From: Flavobacteriaceae bacterium UBA2000
GTDB taxonomy: Bacteria; Bacteroidota; Bacteroidia; Flavobacteriales; Flavobacteriaceae
Assembly (NCBI GenBank): GCA_002335345.1
Contig: DDCS01000144.1
Coordinates: 1-7,173, forward strand
Direction: 5' to 3'
Length of the DNA stretch: 7,173 nucleotides
The translations under genes were made by a program, and so were the position numbers. Below are positions 6,617 to 7,173 of the stretch, piece by piece (positions within the stretch are counted from its first letter, which is position 1; each line of letters begins with the position of its first letter). Under the pieces are notes generated by a model. The model was not told the origin of the DNA. It saw nothing but the letters and a program-made list of their open reading frames with translations, and ran no database searches.

Positions 6617-7173
6617 TTTTTATTTTTATAGGTTTTTGAGTAAAAAATGGCGCTATAATTTTCCGGGTTGTCAACCTCACCATTTTCAGAAATTAATTTA
6701 ACCTGTATCGACCTATTTTTTGCTTGTTCGACAAAATCATTTAATATTTCAATAATATCATGGTCAAGATAGCGCGTTTTTCGAACATCGAGTTCTAAAT
6801 AACTGTTTTCTATTAGTGCATTGAGTTCTTTTTGAATGGCCCCTTTGTTAATAAAGGTCACTTCTTCTGCTAGGGTCATTTTGTATTTATCCGCACCATC
6901 ATGCTCTTCCTGAATGTGTAAAAAGTGCGAATTTTGATAACTTTTAACCAATATCACGACAATTCCCACGGCCAGTCCGATGCCAATACCCGTCAATAAG
7001 TCTGTCGCTAAAATTCCAATAACGGTGGTAATAAATGGCACGAATTGTTTCCAACCCAAAGCATACATGGACTTAAATAATTCGGGCTTGGCAAGTTTAT
7101 ATCCAACTACAAGCAAAATAGCCGCCAATACGGATAGAGGAATGAGGTTCAAAATATGAGGAATAGCCAAAAC
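6613..7173 (-). CDS. SulP-family anion transporter, C-terminal part with STAS domain (partial at window edge)
   Basis: The 3' portion (186 codons visible) of an inner-membrane SulP (SLC26-type) permease; the reading frame stays open to the right edge, so the 5' end lies outside. An in-frame TTG two codons in is not a real start. The visible part has the last membrane segments (about 13-25, 45-59 and 61-77, including PFITTVIGILATDLLTGIG and a glycine-rich final helix). A charged linker follows, then a cytoplasmic STAS domain (about 97-166) with the strand-helix motif LDVRKTRYLDHDIIEIL. SulP proteins carry sulfate, bicarbonate, dicarboxylates or other anions, often with Na+ or H+. The partner carbonic anhydrase, overlapping by 4 bp, favours bicarbonate here, as in known SulP-carbonic anhydrase pairs and fusions. 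Sulfate cannot be excluded without the N-terminal substrate region. Confidence 0.92.
   Translation of the reverse strand, partial: VLAIPHILNLIPLSVLAAILLVVGYKLAKPELFKSMYALGWKQFVPFITTVIGILATDLLTGIGIGLAVGIVVILVKSYQNSHFLHIQEEHDGADKYKMTLAEEVTFINKGAIQKELNALIENSYLELDVRKTRYLDHDIIEILNDFVEQAKNRSIQVKLISENGEVDNPENYSAIFYSKTYKNKK

Noticed and set aside
7168..7170. TTG start codon for the SulP gene
   Set aside because: The frame is open to the window edge and the sequence begins in the middle of the membrane domain, so this is an internal codon of a longer gene.

Overview
The window looks like chromosomal DNA of a marine-type member of the Bacteroidota, most likely a flavobacterium. The reasons are low GC, start codons without Shine-Dalgarno sequences, a TAnnTTTG-type -7 promoter element, and two secreted proteins ending in the type IX secretion (T9SS) sorting domain with its FPNP/YPNP signature. 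Nothing in the sequence allows a genus name.

Layout: bases 1-84 hold no assignable gene and are followed by a strong bidirectional hairpin terminator. Reading leftward from about 4799 is a three-gene minus-strand run: an FHS/FucP-like MFS sugar permease, a ROK-family sugar kinase of the zinc-less type, and a large secreted S8 (subtilisin-like, KP-43-type) peptidase with a T9SS sorting domain. Divergently from the permease, on the plus strand, lies a secreted GH16 beta-glucanase (laminarinase-like), also with a T9SS sorting domain. It ends in a hairpin terminator whose arms contain its own stop codon and most of the stop codon of the convergent gene. That gene is a beta-class carbonic anhydrase, the distal gene of a second minus-strand operon. 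The 3' end of a SulP anion transporter with its STAS domain precedes it, overlaps it by 4 bp, and runs off the right edge.

Two functional themes emerge. The GH16 enzyme, permease and ROK kinase could form a minimal glucan-to-glucose-6-phosphate route: extracellular hydrolysis, sugar uptake, phosphorylation. No SusC/SusD pair is present in the window. The SulP/carbonic anhydrase pair is best read as a bicarbonate (or other anion) uptake and CO2-hydration module. The peptidase is probably an exported nutrient-scavenging enzyme; its tie to the sugar genes is only proximity and strand.

I found no CRISPR array, mobile element, tRNA, rRNA or clearly novel system. The observations worth checking are modest: unusual residues in the kinase and permease, the compact shared terminator, the SulP/carbonic anhydrase coupling, and a repeated TGTACAAA motif ahead of the peptidase.
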